Positions 1-10,453 of a stretch of DNA of 64,000 bases are shown here, piece by piece. Position numbers and translations under genes: made by a program. Origin of the DNA: Ganoderma boninense (lineage: Eukaryota > Basidiomycota > Agaricomycetes > Polyporales > Polyporaceae); assembly GCA_002900995.3 (NCBI GenBank), contig CM035308.1, positions 1,426,001 to 1,490,000 on the forward strand, read 5' to 3'. The first letter of the stretch is position 1. Every line of letters starts with the position of its first letter. Under the pieces are notes generated by a model. The model made no database searches, was not told the origin of the DNA, and saw only the letters and a list, made by a program, of their open reading frames with translations.

Positions 1-95
1 AGCTCTGGCCACACCGTGGACGACTAAGAGGCGGGAGTGAGAAAGCATGCACATTAATGAGGCAAGTAACATAAGGAATGCAACCGCAGTCACGT

Positions 96-806
96 CTACT
101 TCTTCTTCACGGTCTTCATCCTAATCCTCTCGTTGCCCACAATGATACCCTACGTAGATGGCACAACGTAAGCCACGACGCATCTTTCAACCAGGAACAT
201 GCCACGCACCTTGCCCTTGTACGGCTCTGGCGGTCGCCATCTTCTAATCTGCGCCGCGAAGAGGCCAAGCTTGTGCTTGTCCGTGCAGCTGAGCACAATT
301 TTGGTTGGGAGCGGGACCTCTGCTTTGATGTGGTCCGGGATGGGCACGAAGACGGAGTGCGAGTACCCGAGCTTCATGTTCAGTCGCTGCCCACTACGCC
401 CGTCGCCCGCTCCCCGCGGGTCCGCCTCCAGCGCAGCACGGTAACCGACGCCGACGAGGTACACGGGCGTGGTGAAGCCCTCGGTCATGCCGACGATGGC
501 GTTCTGGATGAGCGTGCGGGTCAGGCCCCACATCGCGCGCTGCTTGCGCTCCTTCGGGTTCTCGACGGAGACCGACAGGGTATTAGGGGCCGTGTCGGAG
601 AGCTTTACGAAGGGCATAAGGGGGACGGCAGTCTCGCCGAGCGGTCCCTTGACGGCAATTTCTGTCGGGGAAGGCGAGACGGTGACGGCGGGGGGAATGG
701 TGATAGGCTGCCGACCAATGTTGGAGATGATGCCCGCACGGGCGGGTCTAGAGGTGGAGAAGGAGCGGAGGCCATGGCGGGCTCCCGCCTGCCACTGAGA
801 GAACAT
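96..806 (-). CDS. Mitochondrial large ribosomal subunit protein uL6m (L6 family)
   Basis: Structural protein of the large mitoribosomal subunit, made in the cytosol and imported. Two exons: 806-210 and 149-96, with a 60-nt intron (150-209; donor GTGCGT, acceptor ACGTAG). Splicing joins PYKGK to GIIVGNE, which recreates the conserved L6 'PYKGKG' motif, and the protein ends in a basic MKTVKKK tail. The N-terminus after M (FSQWQAGARHGLRSFSTSRPARAG) looks like a cleavable mitochondrial leader, followed by the L6 motif around 'SNIGRQPI.IP' and 'VKGPLGE'. An in-frame ATG lies 22 codons upstream (872), but the leader supports 806. The next gene upstream is transcribed divergently. Family assignment is confident. 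Confidence 0.9.
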
Positions 807-963
807 AGCTGGCCAACGTCGCTGCCACCGTGCGCGACTCGGAGTCCTTCGACGCGGGTGTGACACGCTCATCGGTCACACTGAAGCGAGTCACATGGAC
901 GAAGGTCACGGAACGCGAGCAGTCACTCTTGCCAGTCGCGTGCACGTGAGAGGCTCAGCCAAA

Positions 964-2534
964 ATGCGTTTCCTGACTCGGGGGCTCGTCCTGCGACTGC
1001 CGGGCCATCGATCGCTGCTCTCTGCTTCTCTCCTACTCAGAAAAATGTCCGCACAGGCCGCACTCGCAAAGCTCGCCCCCCCCCTCCGAGATCTCGTCTC
1101 TGCGGCCGCCCCGGACGGCAGCGAATCCTTCGGCAAGTCCGAGAAGGACAAAGCTGAGGTCGCACAATGGATTGAGAAGGTCGCACAAGGCGATGTCGCA
1201 AAAGCGGAGAGCCTTAAGGTACGCAGTCTTGCATCAAAGCGATTTTCTAGGTGAATGACACGGAGCAGGACCTTGAAGCGTCCCTAGTTCCCCGCACCTA
1301 CATCGTCGCGAACTACTTCACCGCAGCAGACGTCGCTCTGTATGGCGCACTCCACCCCGTTCTGGTACGCTTTCCATGATATCAGCATTACATCTACCCG
1401 CTAATACGGCCGAGACAGTCGCAACTACCGCCAGCGCAGTACTACTCCCACCCCGCTATCACCCGCTACTTCGACCATGTCCAGAGTCGACCCTCCGTCC
1501 GCAAAGCCGCAGAGCCTCTTGCACCCGCTTTCTCCGTCGTGTCGTTCAATTTCGAGAACGCACCTCCACAAGAGCGGAAGGCTGATCCCCCCAAGGAGAA
1601 GAAGAGCAAGTCGTCCACCCCAGCGCCGGACGGCGACAAGGCCGCTGCAAAGGCGGTGAAGGCGGGTAACGCGTCAGCGAAGGTGGATAAGACCGCGGCG
1701 AAGGGCGAGGAGGGAAAGAAGGCGGCTGAGGGTGGGGAGAAGGAGGGTAAGGCGCAGAAGAAGGAAAAGAAGGCGAAGGAGCCCAAAGAGCCCAAGGCAG
1801 CTGAGAAGAAGCCCGCCGCCGAGGACGCCGGCCCGCCTGTCCCTTCCATGATTGACCTCCGAGTGGGCCATATTGTTGACAGTGAGTGCTCTTGTGACAT
1901 ATGGGAAGGGCGATGCTGAGGGATCGGACGACAGTCAACAAGCATCCCGATGCTGACGGCCTGTATGTTGAACAAATCGACTTCGGCGAGCCAGAAGGGC
2001 CTCGAACGGTCGTCTCGGGACTTGTGAACTATATCCCCATTGACCAGATGCGTGACAAATACCTTGTTGGTGTGGTGAGTATCCGTTGTATCCATGTTCC
2101 ACCATTGATAGTTTCCTCGGCTGACTGGCTCGTTTTAGTGCAACCTGAAGCCCGCGAACATGCGTGGCGTGAAGAGCTTCGCCATGGTCCTCTGTGCAAC
2201 ACATAAAGACGGCAAGGACGCAGGCATTGAGCTCGTCCAGCCTCCAGCCGGCTCCAAAGTGGGCGACAGGATTTTCTTCGAGGGCTTTGAAGGTACACTC
2301 CTTGCTCTTGCGATGATGTCAATGATTGATGAGGATCACGGTCCCACAGAGAAGGAGCCTTTGTCACAACTCAACCCCAAGAAGAAAATCTTTGAGACGA
2401 TCCAGCCTGGTTTCACTACGCTCGACTCGCGCGAGGCTGCATGGGTCAACCCAGAGACCAAGAGCGTACATAAAATCCGGACGAAGGAAGGGATTTGTGT
2501 GGCGCCCAACTTCGTAGGAGCTTCCTTGTCGTAG
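964..2534 (+). CDS. ARC1: Arc1/AIMP1-like tRNA-binding cofactor of aminoacyl-tRNA synthetases
   Basis: Cytosolic cofactor expected to dock methionyl/glutamyl-tRNA synthetases and present tRNA to them. Six exons: 964-1218, 1251-1364, 1419-1881, 1935-2074, 2139-2292 and 2350-2534, all with GT-AG borders. The N-terminal part resembles the GST-C-like docking domain (YFTAADVALYGALHPVL). Next comes a Lys/Ala-rich linker (EKEGKAQKKEKKAKEPK) typical of Arc1. The C-terminus is an EMAP-II/Trbp111 OB-fold (DLRVGHIVD, HPDADGLYVEQID, VSGLVNYIP, NLKPANMRGVKS, LNPKKKIFE). A downstream ATG at 1045 (MSAQAALAK) matches the usual family start. The 27 extra residues from 964 are rich in Arg and hydrophobics, so which start is used is open. 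Confidence 0.87.
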
Positions 2535-2687
2535 AGCAGCATTGCATATACATAGATGTAGATAGTAATACACGTGTAGTTTTACTGATCCACTCGCTAA
2601 CATGCAGGTCTTACGCCTATGGTCTCCGCCGAGGTCCAGGTATGTGTCTAGTCGTACAGCACTCAATCCACGTTGTCTCACATCAAT

Positions 2688-4108
2688 CTAATCCGTACCA
2701 TATCTCCCCTGCCCGGAAGTCGCATAATTTCCAGAGAGCTTCTTGAGTAAAAAATCTCCATAAACGACGGGCTCGTACACCTTGAGCTGTTCCTTGACCT
2801 CGCGAGTTGTGCGATCCTCGTCTTGAATGCGTCGCGCGGCAGGAAGAGGCTCCACTAGTGTATCGAAATTGGCCTCGAAAAAGAAGGGGATCCTGAGATG
2901 ACGCGTCAATTGCACAGGTAATAACGCAGCAGTCATACGGACGTACGAAACCCGGTAGTTCGAGCCTCGATGGACGACCCTGTGCAGTGTGCTCTTGTAC
3001 AGTCCATTCGTCCAGACCTCCCACACTGTCCGACAGACGCTCGTTCAGAGACAAACATCCGGAGGAATAAGGAGCGTAGCTCACTTTCCCCGATATTGCA
3101 GACAACGCATCCGGAGATGGGGTCGGCGTTGATCCATCTTCCACTATCATTCGTTGTGGATTCTCCATCTACAAGGCCAGGTTGGTTGAGGAATACCTGC
3201 AGGGCACCGGGAGTCGGATCCGCATATAAGAACCTGGAGGTGATGGTCAATGATCGGCGTTCCGAAGAAGGGTGAAACATCGAGGCCTACGTTAGGCATC
3301 CGTAGTCCTTGTGAGCTCCGCAAGAGAAACCGTCGTAATCGTTGGGAAGGGGAGGGTATCCTGTATCCTCGCATGTGATAAGACAATGAGATACGCCAGT
3401 CTACTATGCGATGGTCTATACCAATTATTCTCATCACCCAGAAGCTGTCGTCAATCTGACTCCGGAGTCGTGCCCATTCTTCCTGCGTCATATTCAGCCC
3501 TGTAGCCATGCTACAGATTCATGAATTGGAAGATCGCCTTGAGTTGGGTTGTATGCAAAGACTGGAGCGAGACTTAAGCTTACGCCTCCATAACAATCAG
3601 CCCCAAATTCTTCATCTTCTCAATCCATTTGTCGTACTTCTCCTTGAAGCCAGGGATCGACGGCCATTGGTTTTCTCCCCATAGGGTCTTCGTCTTGTCA
3701 GGGTTTTCGACGGGTCGGAAGAAATCAATAGCTTCATGATTGTCCGCCTTCCCATTCGTGACATTTTCCTTCAGCCTCTGGTACCCTGCCGTTTATCGTT
3801 TATAAATGATGTTAGATCAGGTGAACCGTTATGCACTCACCTCGCACACCGTCCTCGTTTGAGATGGATATCTTCTCCTTCTCCTCTTGAGGCAAGGCAA
3901 AGAAGTTACGTGCAAGACGCGTGAGCTCTTCTGGTTCCGAAGGGTCTATGTAGGAGGAGATATCAAGATAGAAGAAGCCATAGTCAGTGCAAGCATTATG
4001 CAGAGCAGCAGCAGCCGACAGTCTCTCAGGGTTATCCGAGCTCAAGAATGGCTGTACGCTGATGATTGGGAGTGAAGAAAGTGTAGAGGGTCCTGCCGCG
4101 CGACCCAT
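2688..4108 (-). CDS. Fe(II)/2-oxoglutarate-dependent dioxygenase, isopenicillin N synthase-like
   Basis: Soluble oxidoreductase of the DIOX_N/2OG-FeII_Oxy family; the substrate cannot be read from sequence. Seven exons fit: 4108-3841, 3785-3584, 3510-3422, 3360-3291, 3233-3085, 3025-2947 and 2892-2688. The N-terminal DIOX_N block has LPIISVQPF and DYGFFYL. The jelly-roll core carries the metal ligands H-K-D (GAHKDYGCLT) and a distal His in KSTLHRV. The 2OG-binding Arg is in NYRVS, rebuilt across the last intron. It lies tail-to-tail with the Arc1-like gene (153 bp apart) and head-to-head with the histone-fold gene (315 bp). No biosynthetic-cluster genes flank it, so a general metabolic or detoxification role is as likely as secondary metabolism. 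Confidence 0.87.
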
Positions 4109-4423
4109 GTTCGAGCAAGCTATCGCAGAGAGCCAGACAGCAACTCGACAAGTTGCTCATGGTGGTAGCCGACGCGACCCATGACATTTGTCTGAGATAA
4201 GAGACCGCCATGGTGAGGAGATTAGATTTGTTGTTCCACACCTGCGAGAGATTAGATGAGATGCAGAGACGCCCATGCATGGCGACCTTGGGACGAACAC
4301 CCGTCTTGACGCGTAGGATCTCCTTTTCGTACACGTTCCCTCCTCTTCTGGTCTCGTCTCCTTACGCGCCCCTCCTTCCCACACGCGCACCCCCGCCAAA
4401 ATCTGGCCTTCCAGGCTGAAATC
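4109..4423. promoter_or_regulatory. Divergent promoter between dioxygenase and histone-fold genes
   Basis: A 315-bp space separates the two start codons, so both 5' UTRs and promoters must lie here. The part near the + gene is pyrimidine-rich (ccctcctcttctggtctcgtctcc), as is common around fungal transcription starts. I see no clear TATA box. Confidence 0.5.
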
Positions 4424-5890
4424 ATGGCCCTGAGCTTCACGACCATCTCTGGAGACGGCCGCCACTCTCTCGCGGCCAGCACCAACTCCGGCTTCAACTC
4501 TGAGATCGACGACGAAGAGATCGACCAGCTGGACTCCGGCTTGGACGATGAGGGCGACGACATGGAACCAGAGGCGGAGGAGGAGAGCGTGTCCACGTCC
4601 AAGGCTCGGAGGAAACTTGGCCTCCGTGTTCCTGGTACAACCTTGGTACCGCAAGACAGGTTGGACAACATCCTACAGGCGGAAGGTATGTCAGGAACGG
4701 GTCCTGTAGGTGGCGTTGTCTAAAATATTGTCCGTGCTTAGGTGCCGGAGCGCATATGTCAAAAGAGGCTGTCTATATGCTCTCCATTGCTACCGTGAAT
4801 TCAATCCAGCCCGCATATACGAAGGTTTGGTACTCACTTACGTTCTTTCAACAGGAGGAATTTGTCAAAAGACTGGCCGAGGCTGGTTATCAGCAAACAG
4901 TATCAGAAAACCGTCAACACATACAGTATCGAGATATGTGTACGTTCATACAGCGTGTTCAAAGGAAAGGTTACTCATTCACGCGTATAGCAATCCTAAC
5001 ACGTAAACAGTCAAAGTTCAAGTTCCTGGAAGGTACGCATATTTCTTCGGTCCAATTATACCAGTGCGCGAACATCGCCACCTTTGTAGACACCATACCC
5101 CAACCTATGTCGATCGCGGATGCCATACAACGCCGAGCAGCCAAAGAACGCGAGGGACTCGAGGATGACCCCGCAATCTCCACTACTGCTCCGCCTTCTC
5201 CCCCCTTCGTCCCCGGCCAGCTCCCCAAAAATTCCGATAGCGCGTCGGCGACCGCATCGGCAAAACCAGCCCCCAAGGGCAGACAGTCTCTCCCCGCACA
5301 CGTGAACGGAAAGGGCCCGAACGGGACCGCGGCCACAAGTGCAAGTGCCAGCGCCGCGGCGTCCCCTGCCAGCGGAAGCGGGCGGGCGGGCACCCCTCGG
5401 TCATCGCGGGCGCGCGACCGGCGAGGGCGGTGGAGCAATGGGCCATCCACCAACGGGTCGCACGAGGGTACGCCAGAAAGCACGGGGCCGACAGGTACGC
5501 GAGGAGGCACGAGGGCGGGCAGCGCTCGTACAAGGAACAGGTCAACACGAGCGCGGGAAGTTGCTATCGCCGAGACGGCGTCGTCAGGCGGTGAGCACGC
5601 CACCGCGAATGGGGCCGCGAGCGCGAACGGGCGGAGTGCTGGGGCTCATGGTGAGTAGAGCTGGTGAGCGCAAGCGGCTTTGGCAGTCGCTCATGTGTGG
5701 CACGCTTACAGTAGTTGAGTCTACGGATGGTGGAAGTGCGCAAGGTCACTTCGCTTCCAGTCAGGTCATCGGACCTGCCAGCGGGTATCTGGAAGAGGGA
5801 AACCGATCGATTGCGAATGGTCGGAACGCCATGACGGACATCCCAGGACGGACGATATACTCTCAGCAACGCCCACCCGCTCAGCGCTAG
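4424..5890 (+). CDS. Histone-fold protein, CHRAC15/POLE4/Dpb3-like, with long disordered tail
   Basis: Six exons: 4424-4685, 4742-4794, 4855-4939, 4991-5032, 5090-5650 and 5712-5890. An acidic N-terminus (DDEEIDQLDSGLDDEGDD) precedes a CBFD/NFYB-type histone fold: VPQDRLDNILQAE, HMSKEAVYMLSIATEEFVKRL, QHIQYRDM and FKFLEDTIPQP. Such folds pair in CHRAC, Pol epsilon or NC2-type complexes. Exon 4 was chosen with the acceptor at 4990 because this keeps frame and gives the usual ~11 residues between RDM and FLED. The tail (~250 residues) is Ser/Ala/Gly/Arg-rich and low complexity, unlike the short yeast Dpb3/Dls1 proteins. Without the last splice the protein would stop at 5658. Partner and exact orthology are not determined. 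Confidence 0.78.
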
Positions 5891-6149
5891 CCGCTAGCTT
5901 AGATGGTCTCGAGCACATCAAACATTATGTCTCCGTACTCTGTGGTTTTGTAGTGTTAGTCGCAATTCTCATTTGGTCCTACTTCAGCAACATCCTCTCC
6001 CGTATCATTAGGTTCGTACTCTCCCACATTCAGGGATATTGGATGATCCAGCTGAAGTACAATTTAGATGCAATCATGTAATGTACACTGTGTTCCCACT
6101 ATCGTATACAGGCTCGCATGTGCCCCGAGGCTAGACTGGTGACAGTCCT

Positions 6150-6776
6150 TCACTCCACGTTAACCTGGAAGCTATCGACCTCCGCCGCCTTAGGGACAGT
6201 AACGGTGAGCACCCCATCAGCCAGTTTTGCGGACACCTTGTTGCTGTCTATAGGGAGTGGAAGCATCACTGTGCGAGTGAAGCTCGACGTCCCGGTGAAC
6301 ATCCGCTCCGTCGAGATAGCTGTCTGCTCCGGCTGAGCTGCGACTGCGGACAATGCATGAGCATCATGTAGACCTCGCACCGAGTGCTGCGGCAACATAC
6401 CTTCAGTCGACGCCGATGTTCCCGTCGACGGCTCCGTCACCGCCGAAGTCTGTGCTTGCGCCTCTTGTTGGGGCGCAGCGCTCTGGCGGAAGACCTTGCC
6501 TTCGATGGTGAGGCTCCTCCCGCCGTTGCCAACGCGGACGCTGACGTTTTCCTTCTTCACGCCCGGGAGCTCGGCCTCAACAACGTAGCTGTCGCCCTGC
6601 TCATGGACATCAATGGCGGGGCGGAGCGCGGCCGAGGATGCGAAGAAGGGGTCCTCGTAGAACGAGGCGCGTGCAGCCGGGTTCCAGTGCCAATGGGCAG
6701 GCGAGCGGCCCAGGGGCTCGTCGAACATGCGGAAGAAGGGGCGAAGCTCGCGAAGGAATTGGCGTGAAATCGACAT
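6150..6776 (-). CDS. Small heat-shock protein (HSP20/alpha-crystallin domain)
   Basis: ATP-independent chaperone that holds unfolding proteins. The N-terminus has MFDEPLGR and a Phe/Trp-rich arm. The alpha-crystallin domain follows: PAIDVHEQGDSYVVEAELPGVKKENVSV, SLTIEGKV, then after an insertion the closing strands SFTRTVMLPLPID, VSAKLADGVLTVTVPK. A probable 57-nt intron (6344-6400, donor GTATGT, acceptor CCGCAG) lies in the loop between the strands. It is a multiple of three and open, so retention adds 19 residues without breaking frame. The C-terminal IxI motif is not obvious. A TATA element lies upstream at 6891-6897. Confidence 0.9.
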   Translation of the reverse strand: MSISRQFLRELRPFFRMFDEPLGRSPAHWHWNPAARASFYEDPFFASSAALRPAIDVHEQGDSYVVEAELPGVKKENVSVRVGNGGRSLTIEGKVFRQSAAPQQEAQAQTSAVTEPSTGTSASTEGMLPQHSVRGLHDAHALSAVAAQPEQTAISTERMFTGTSSFTRTVMLPLPIDSNKVSAKLADGVLTVTVPKAAEVDSFQVNVE

Positions 6777-7352
6777 TGTGTGTGGTGGATTTGTCCTGGT
6801 TGTTTAGGGAAAGTTGAGAATGGCGAAGTGAGCTGCGGTGGTAGGTGGTGAAGAGAACGACGACTGCGGCACGCCAGTCGTTCCGTCGACATTTATACTC
6901 TCGGGGCTACGTCCTCTAGAATTGTCCGGACGGACCCTGTCCATTACTTGGAAGTGCAGTCATCGAAAGCTCTGGCTAATTCTCGCTCACGCTGGTTTCG
7001 TCATAGGAGCGGGGCGCGAGGTCAGGCAAGATCGAGAACAGATCCAGACGCCGATTGCCGTCCAACGCCGTGAAGCGCCGACATGTGTCCCGATATGGGA
7101 ATCCTCCGAGCCGCCGGTAGGTTTTCCCAGGGGAGACGGAACATGGTCCGTGCCCTGGGCTCGGGGTGCGGCGATAACAATTTTGTTGTCGACGTGGCCG
7201 AGGGCGCAGAACACAGTGTGTAAGATTGACGATCCTAAACAAAACAGTGCCGATAACAATACAGCTATGATACAAGGGAGACAAACCAACTCGAGAGTAA
7301 GCCAGAATGCAAGTCCTACCGGTATCAGACAAAACCCGGAAGCAAAAAAATC
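6777..7352. promoter_or_regulatory. Small-HSP promoter and SGF29 downstream region
   Basis: On the minus strand, TATAAAT (6891-6897) lies about 115 bp before the small-HSP ATG. Just upstream, near 6912-6925, is an imperfect heat-shock-element-like block (TTCTAGA with flanking near-matches). This is suggestive of HSF control but is not a canonical triple repeat. The rest, toward 7352, is the likely 3' region of SGF29; I see no gene. Confidence 0.5.
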
Positions 7353-8763
7353 CTAGTCCTTGCGTGTCAGTGGCCACTCAACGACCCACATGGCCTGAAC
7401 CATGTGTTCCTGATCGTCGTCGTCCTCGAACTTGAGTTTATACATGGGAACTTGAGGCTGCTTTGCCGCCCCTCCGCCCTGCATCGAGATGAAAACATCA
7501 GGACGGCAAATAGTGAGAGAACGAATGAGCGGGGCTTACACGTCCTGTGGTGTTCAAGTCCTTAGGGCTAGCGATGACCTCCGCGCGATAGAAGCAGCTG
7601 GTATCTGGGTAAAGCGCCATAACCGTGGCGCCCGCCGCGAACTCGGGGTACGCGTTCAGGTGTGTAGCACTTTCCGGATGTGCGCTCGGGTCGGGCAACG
7701 GGATAATCGCTCGCAGCGTGGTATTGTACCGCCTTACGCCACAGTGTCAGTGTCGTTATCCGCGGTCGGATATCTAGTCTACTCACTGTCCCGGTTGTCC
7801 GTCCTCCTGTGGTTCGGGGTCCTGGACTTCGTACCTGGAATCCAGACAGTTAGTCACGCGGTACTGCGTTCGATGTGAGGTCGTACCGATTCTTGTCCTG
7901 GTTGATGCACTTGGTGACTACGGCGAGGATCCACTCCTCGTCTTTTCCACCAGTGGCAGCGTCCGTCTTGCTCGTATTTGTCGGCGGGTGGAAGGCAACT
8001 TTACGTCCTTCTTGAAGAGGAAGTTGCTTAGCCAGAGCTTCTCGCCGTGCCTTAGGTTCACGAGAGAAAGGTATCGACGGCTGGGGCCCAACTGAGCCTC
8101 TCGGTGGCACAGTGATCGACATCGAACGGGATGGCGTAGCGGCCGAGGGCGTGGCAGCTGGTGCAACGGATGGCGAGTGCGCCCTCGGTCGCTTGTTACG
8201 TTTCTCTACTACAAAGGGTTAGGATACATCAGAGCTGCTTGGTTTGTCAGCACACCTGGTGGTTGAGGTTCTGGCGCTTTCCGGAGGGCGATGAGCACGC
8301 TAAGGCGTTCAATGACCTCGTCAATGGCCCTGTGGAGATGAATCAGAATGGGATATAATAAAGCGGGCGACTGTCGTACTCTGTCTCCTTCTCGGCGGTG
8401 GTCTTTACCTCTTGGAGGCCGGACACCAGCTTCTTGTATATGCTCTTCACGCCCTCGATGCCTTCTGACGGTAGCGAGTCGTCCGAAGGCCACTGAGAAA
8501 GCAGCCGATGTACGCGTCCGATCGTGTCGTTTCGCTCCGGCTTGGCGAGCATCGTCGATAGCTTGTTCAATGATGTCGCCGCCTGCGACCAGCATTCGAC
8601 CTCTGTCAACCACATAATCGATATCTGTCAGAGATTGTTGAATTGTATCTCCCGTGACGACAGCGTCCTCGCCCAGAGGCTCCGAGGGGTCAGGCACGGA
8701 AGGAAGGGAACGTTTACCTTCGGATGACGCAGGTCGCTTGGAGACGCCACGTCTGCTGGCCAT
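7353..8763 (-). CDS. SGF29: SAGA-associated factor 29 (tandem Tudor H3K4me reader)
   Basis: SAGA/HAT-module subunit that reads methylated H3K4 and supports histone acetylation. The N-terminal half holds a predicted helical/coiled region (ECWSQAATSLNKLSTMLAK, EVIERLSVLIALRKA) and a basic Ser/Pro linker. The C-terminal SGF29 tandem-Tudor region shows GRKVAFHPP, EEWILAVVTKCI, YEVQDPEPQ, PAGATVMALYPDTSCFYRAEVI-like segments and the closing YKLKFEDD...VEWPLTRKD. At least five introns are needed. The start at 8763 (MASRRGVSK) is preferred over an in-frame ATG at 8907. It lies in tandem with translin, whose stop is 344 bp upstream. The acidic DDDDQ stretch near the end is typical of the family loop. 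Confidence 0.85.
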
Positions 8764-9107
8764 GTCCGCTCGCAGGGAAATATTGTGAGCGGTGGAGGAA
8801 GGACGAGAGACAATGTAGGCCGGGTGCGGTGCGGCCGCGTTGAACTTGTTGTACTCCATCCGACACGCCGGTTCCGCAACTGTGGTCTCCACAAAGTCCG
8901 CGAGCACTTTTCGATCTCGATCGCCGCCGGTTTAAGACTCATCCTCCGTCCACGTGATCTCGTAAACAAATGTTGGCGCCCGCATACCCCTACTAACGCC
9001 CGTCGTGCAGACAAACCAACAATCCCGGGTCTACAGTGTTGGTCATTTGCGATAACGGCTAATATACATAGTACAATGGATACAACACAATGGGAAGGGC
9101 GTTGCTA
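8764..9107. other. Translin 3' region and SGF29 promoter
   Basis: This 344-bp interval between two same-strand genes must hold the translin 3' end and the SGF29 promoter. It stays open upstream of the SGF29 ATG, so a longer SGF29 N-terminus cannot be excluded. No other feature is visible. Confidence 0.4.
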
Positions 9108-10122
9108 CTAGACCACAGGGGCCGGGCCGGGATCCTTGGAAGATGGGGCAAGCTTCCTGAGGGAAACATCGTACACGACTGTAATCCACGCGAATCAGTA
9201 TCTGGCCGCACCGATGACGAGAGAGAGATGACCTTCTTCTATCTTCTTGATGTCGTATTTCAGACTATCGTAACGACGTCGTAGGGTATCGTTCTTCAAG
9301 TTGAGCTGAAGGGAGAGGCATGAGTGCTGCGGCATCAAAATACCATAGTACCAGAAGAGACCATTGAAAATCCAGCGAAGATATCCTTGACGAACAACGA
9401 TATCTTGATCGGCTGTTCAAAATCTCCCAAGGTCACCGAGTTGACCGCCAACCGTGACTGTGAGCAAACTTGTCAGTGTGTCCGAAGTTGCATGTTGCCG
9501 TGCTGCTCACCAGCTCATTCACGAGTGTGATGACCCCGTGCAGATAATCTTCGACAGAAAGTATGACTCTATCCTGCCACTCTGGTTTAACTGAGGAAAA
9601 TTTGAGTTGTAGGCCTATTCTGTGCTGATCACACTTACTTCCAAGGCTTTCTGCGACCGCAAGCAGTGACAGAAGGGCGCCGCTTTGCAGGTACTCTACC
9701 AGCGTCGCTGAGAACACGGCGTTTCTCAACGACATATGCCACATCTCTTTCCATTTCCAGAATTGGTTGTGCGGTATGATGTCTGCGAGAGCAGCTGTAG
9801 ATTCACGGCAGCTCTGGAGCACGGGTCGGGCCTGATTGAGGAGGGCTGGCACTAAAAAGTTGTATCAGCAAATAGTTTCAAATTCTGGGATGCAGTATCC
9901 CCGCCTACTCTGTTCAGAGCGTGTTGAGTGGACTCTGTTTAGAATGCCAGACAAGGCCCTTGTCTTCTTGTCGAATTCAGTAACTTGGTCCTTGATTTTC
10001 TGATCGCACAGCGGGGGTCACATCGTTCTACAGCCCTTGAACGGTGAACATAGATGTACTTCTCTTATCTCGACCTCTGCGTCGAGCATCCGATTTATGT
10101 CGTCGAGATTTTTAGGATCCAT
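9108..10122 (-). CDS. TSN: Translin (single-strand nucleic-acid-binding protein, C3PO subunit)
   Basis: Translin binds RNA/ssDNA and with TRAX forms the C3PO endoribonuclease, which in Neurospora acts on pre-tRNA leaders. Exon pieces give EIREKIKDQVTEFDKKTR, a middle segment with QFWKWKEMWHMSLRNAVFSATLVEYL, the VEDYLHGVITLVNELV motif, RLAVNSVTLGDF, and the highly conserved LNLKNDTLRRRYDSLKYDIKKIEE. The last exon (VVYDVSLRKLAP) is joined by a GT-AG intron whose donor is GTCATC; without this splice a stop follows soon after. Translin lacks the TRAX catalytic acidic residues, and no TRAX gene lies in this window. The gene is divergent from the Sen1-type helicase. Confidence 0.88.
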
Positions 10123-10453
10123 GGCGAGGAGGGTTGGAAGTTGCTGCAGACGCGGCCACTGCGGCAAGAGCTGCAAGGGCGCTAATATAGCCCATCCTGC
10201 TTCGGAAGACGCCTGCAGTAAACAAGGACAAATAACGCGCCTGCCAGCGCTTGACGCGTCTGAATCGTGTAAACATTGGGATTGGGCCGGGTTGGCCACG
10301 CTTCCGCCGCGGCGCTTTGTCGCCTTCTGTCGCTCTCCATCTGTCGCCGTTCAGGCTGCCTGGGACGCTCCTTCTGCACCCCACCCACTTGGTCTGCTCT
10401 CATACTGCTTGCCTTGTACACACTTTCTGCTCGGCTTACCTTCGGGAACGTTT
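10123..10453. promoter_or_regulatory. Divergent promoter between translin and SEN1
   Basis: 331 bp separate the two ATGs. Near the helicase start the + strand is rich in CT tracts (ctgtcgccttctgtcgctctccatctg). No TATA box is clear on either side. Confidence 0.5.

Noticed and set aside
1..27. Possible C-terminus (…GHTVDD then stop) of an upstream + gene
   Set aside because: Only nine codons are visible; too short to support a gene.
150..872. Longer start (872) for the uL6m gene
   Set aside because: The mitochondrial leader begins at the Met at 806; the upstream part is Arg-rich and fits a 5' UTR.
2688..4108. Secondary-metabolite cluster around the dioxygenase
   Set aside because: Neighbours are translation and chromatin genes; no synthase, P450 or transporter is present.
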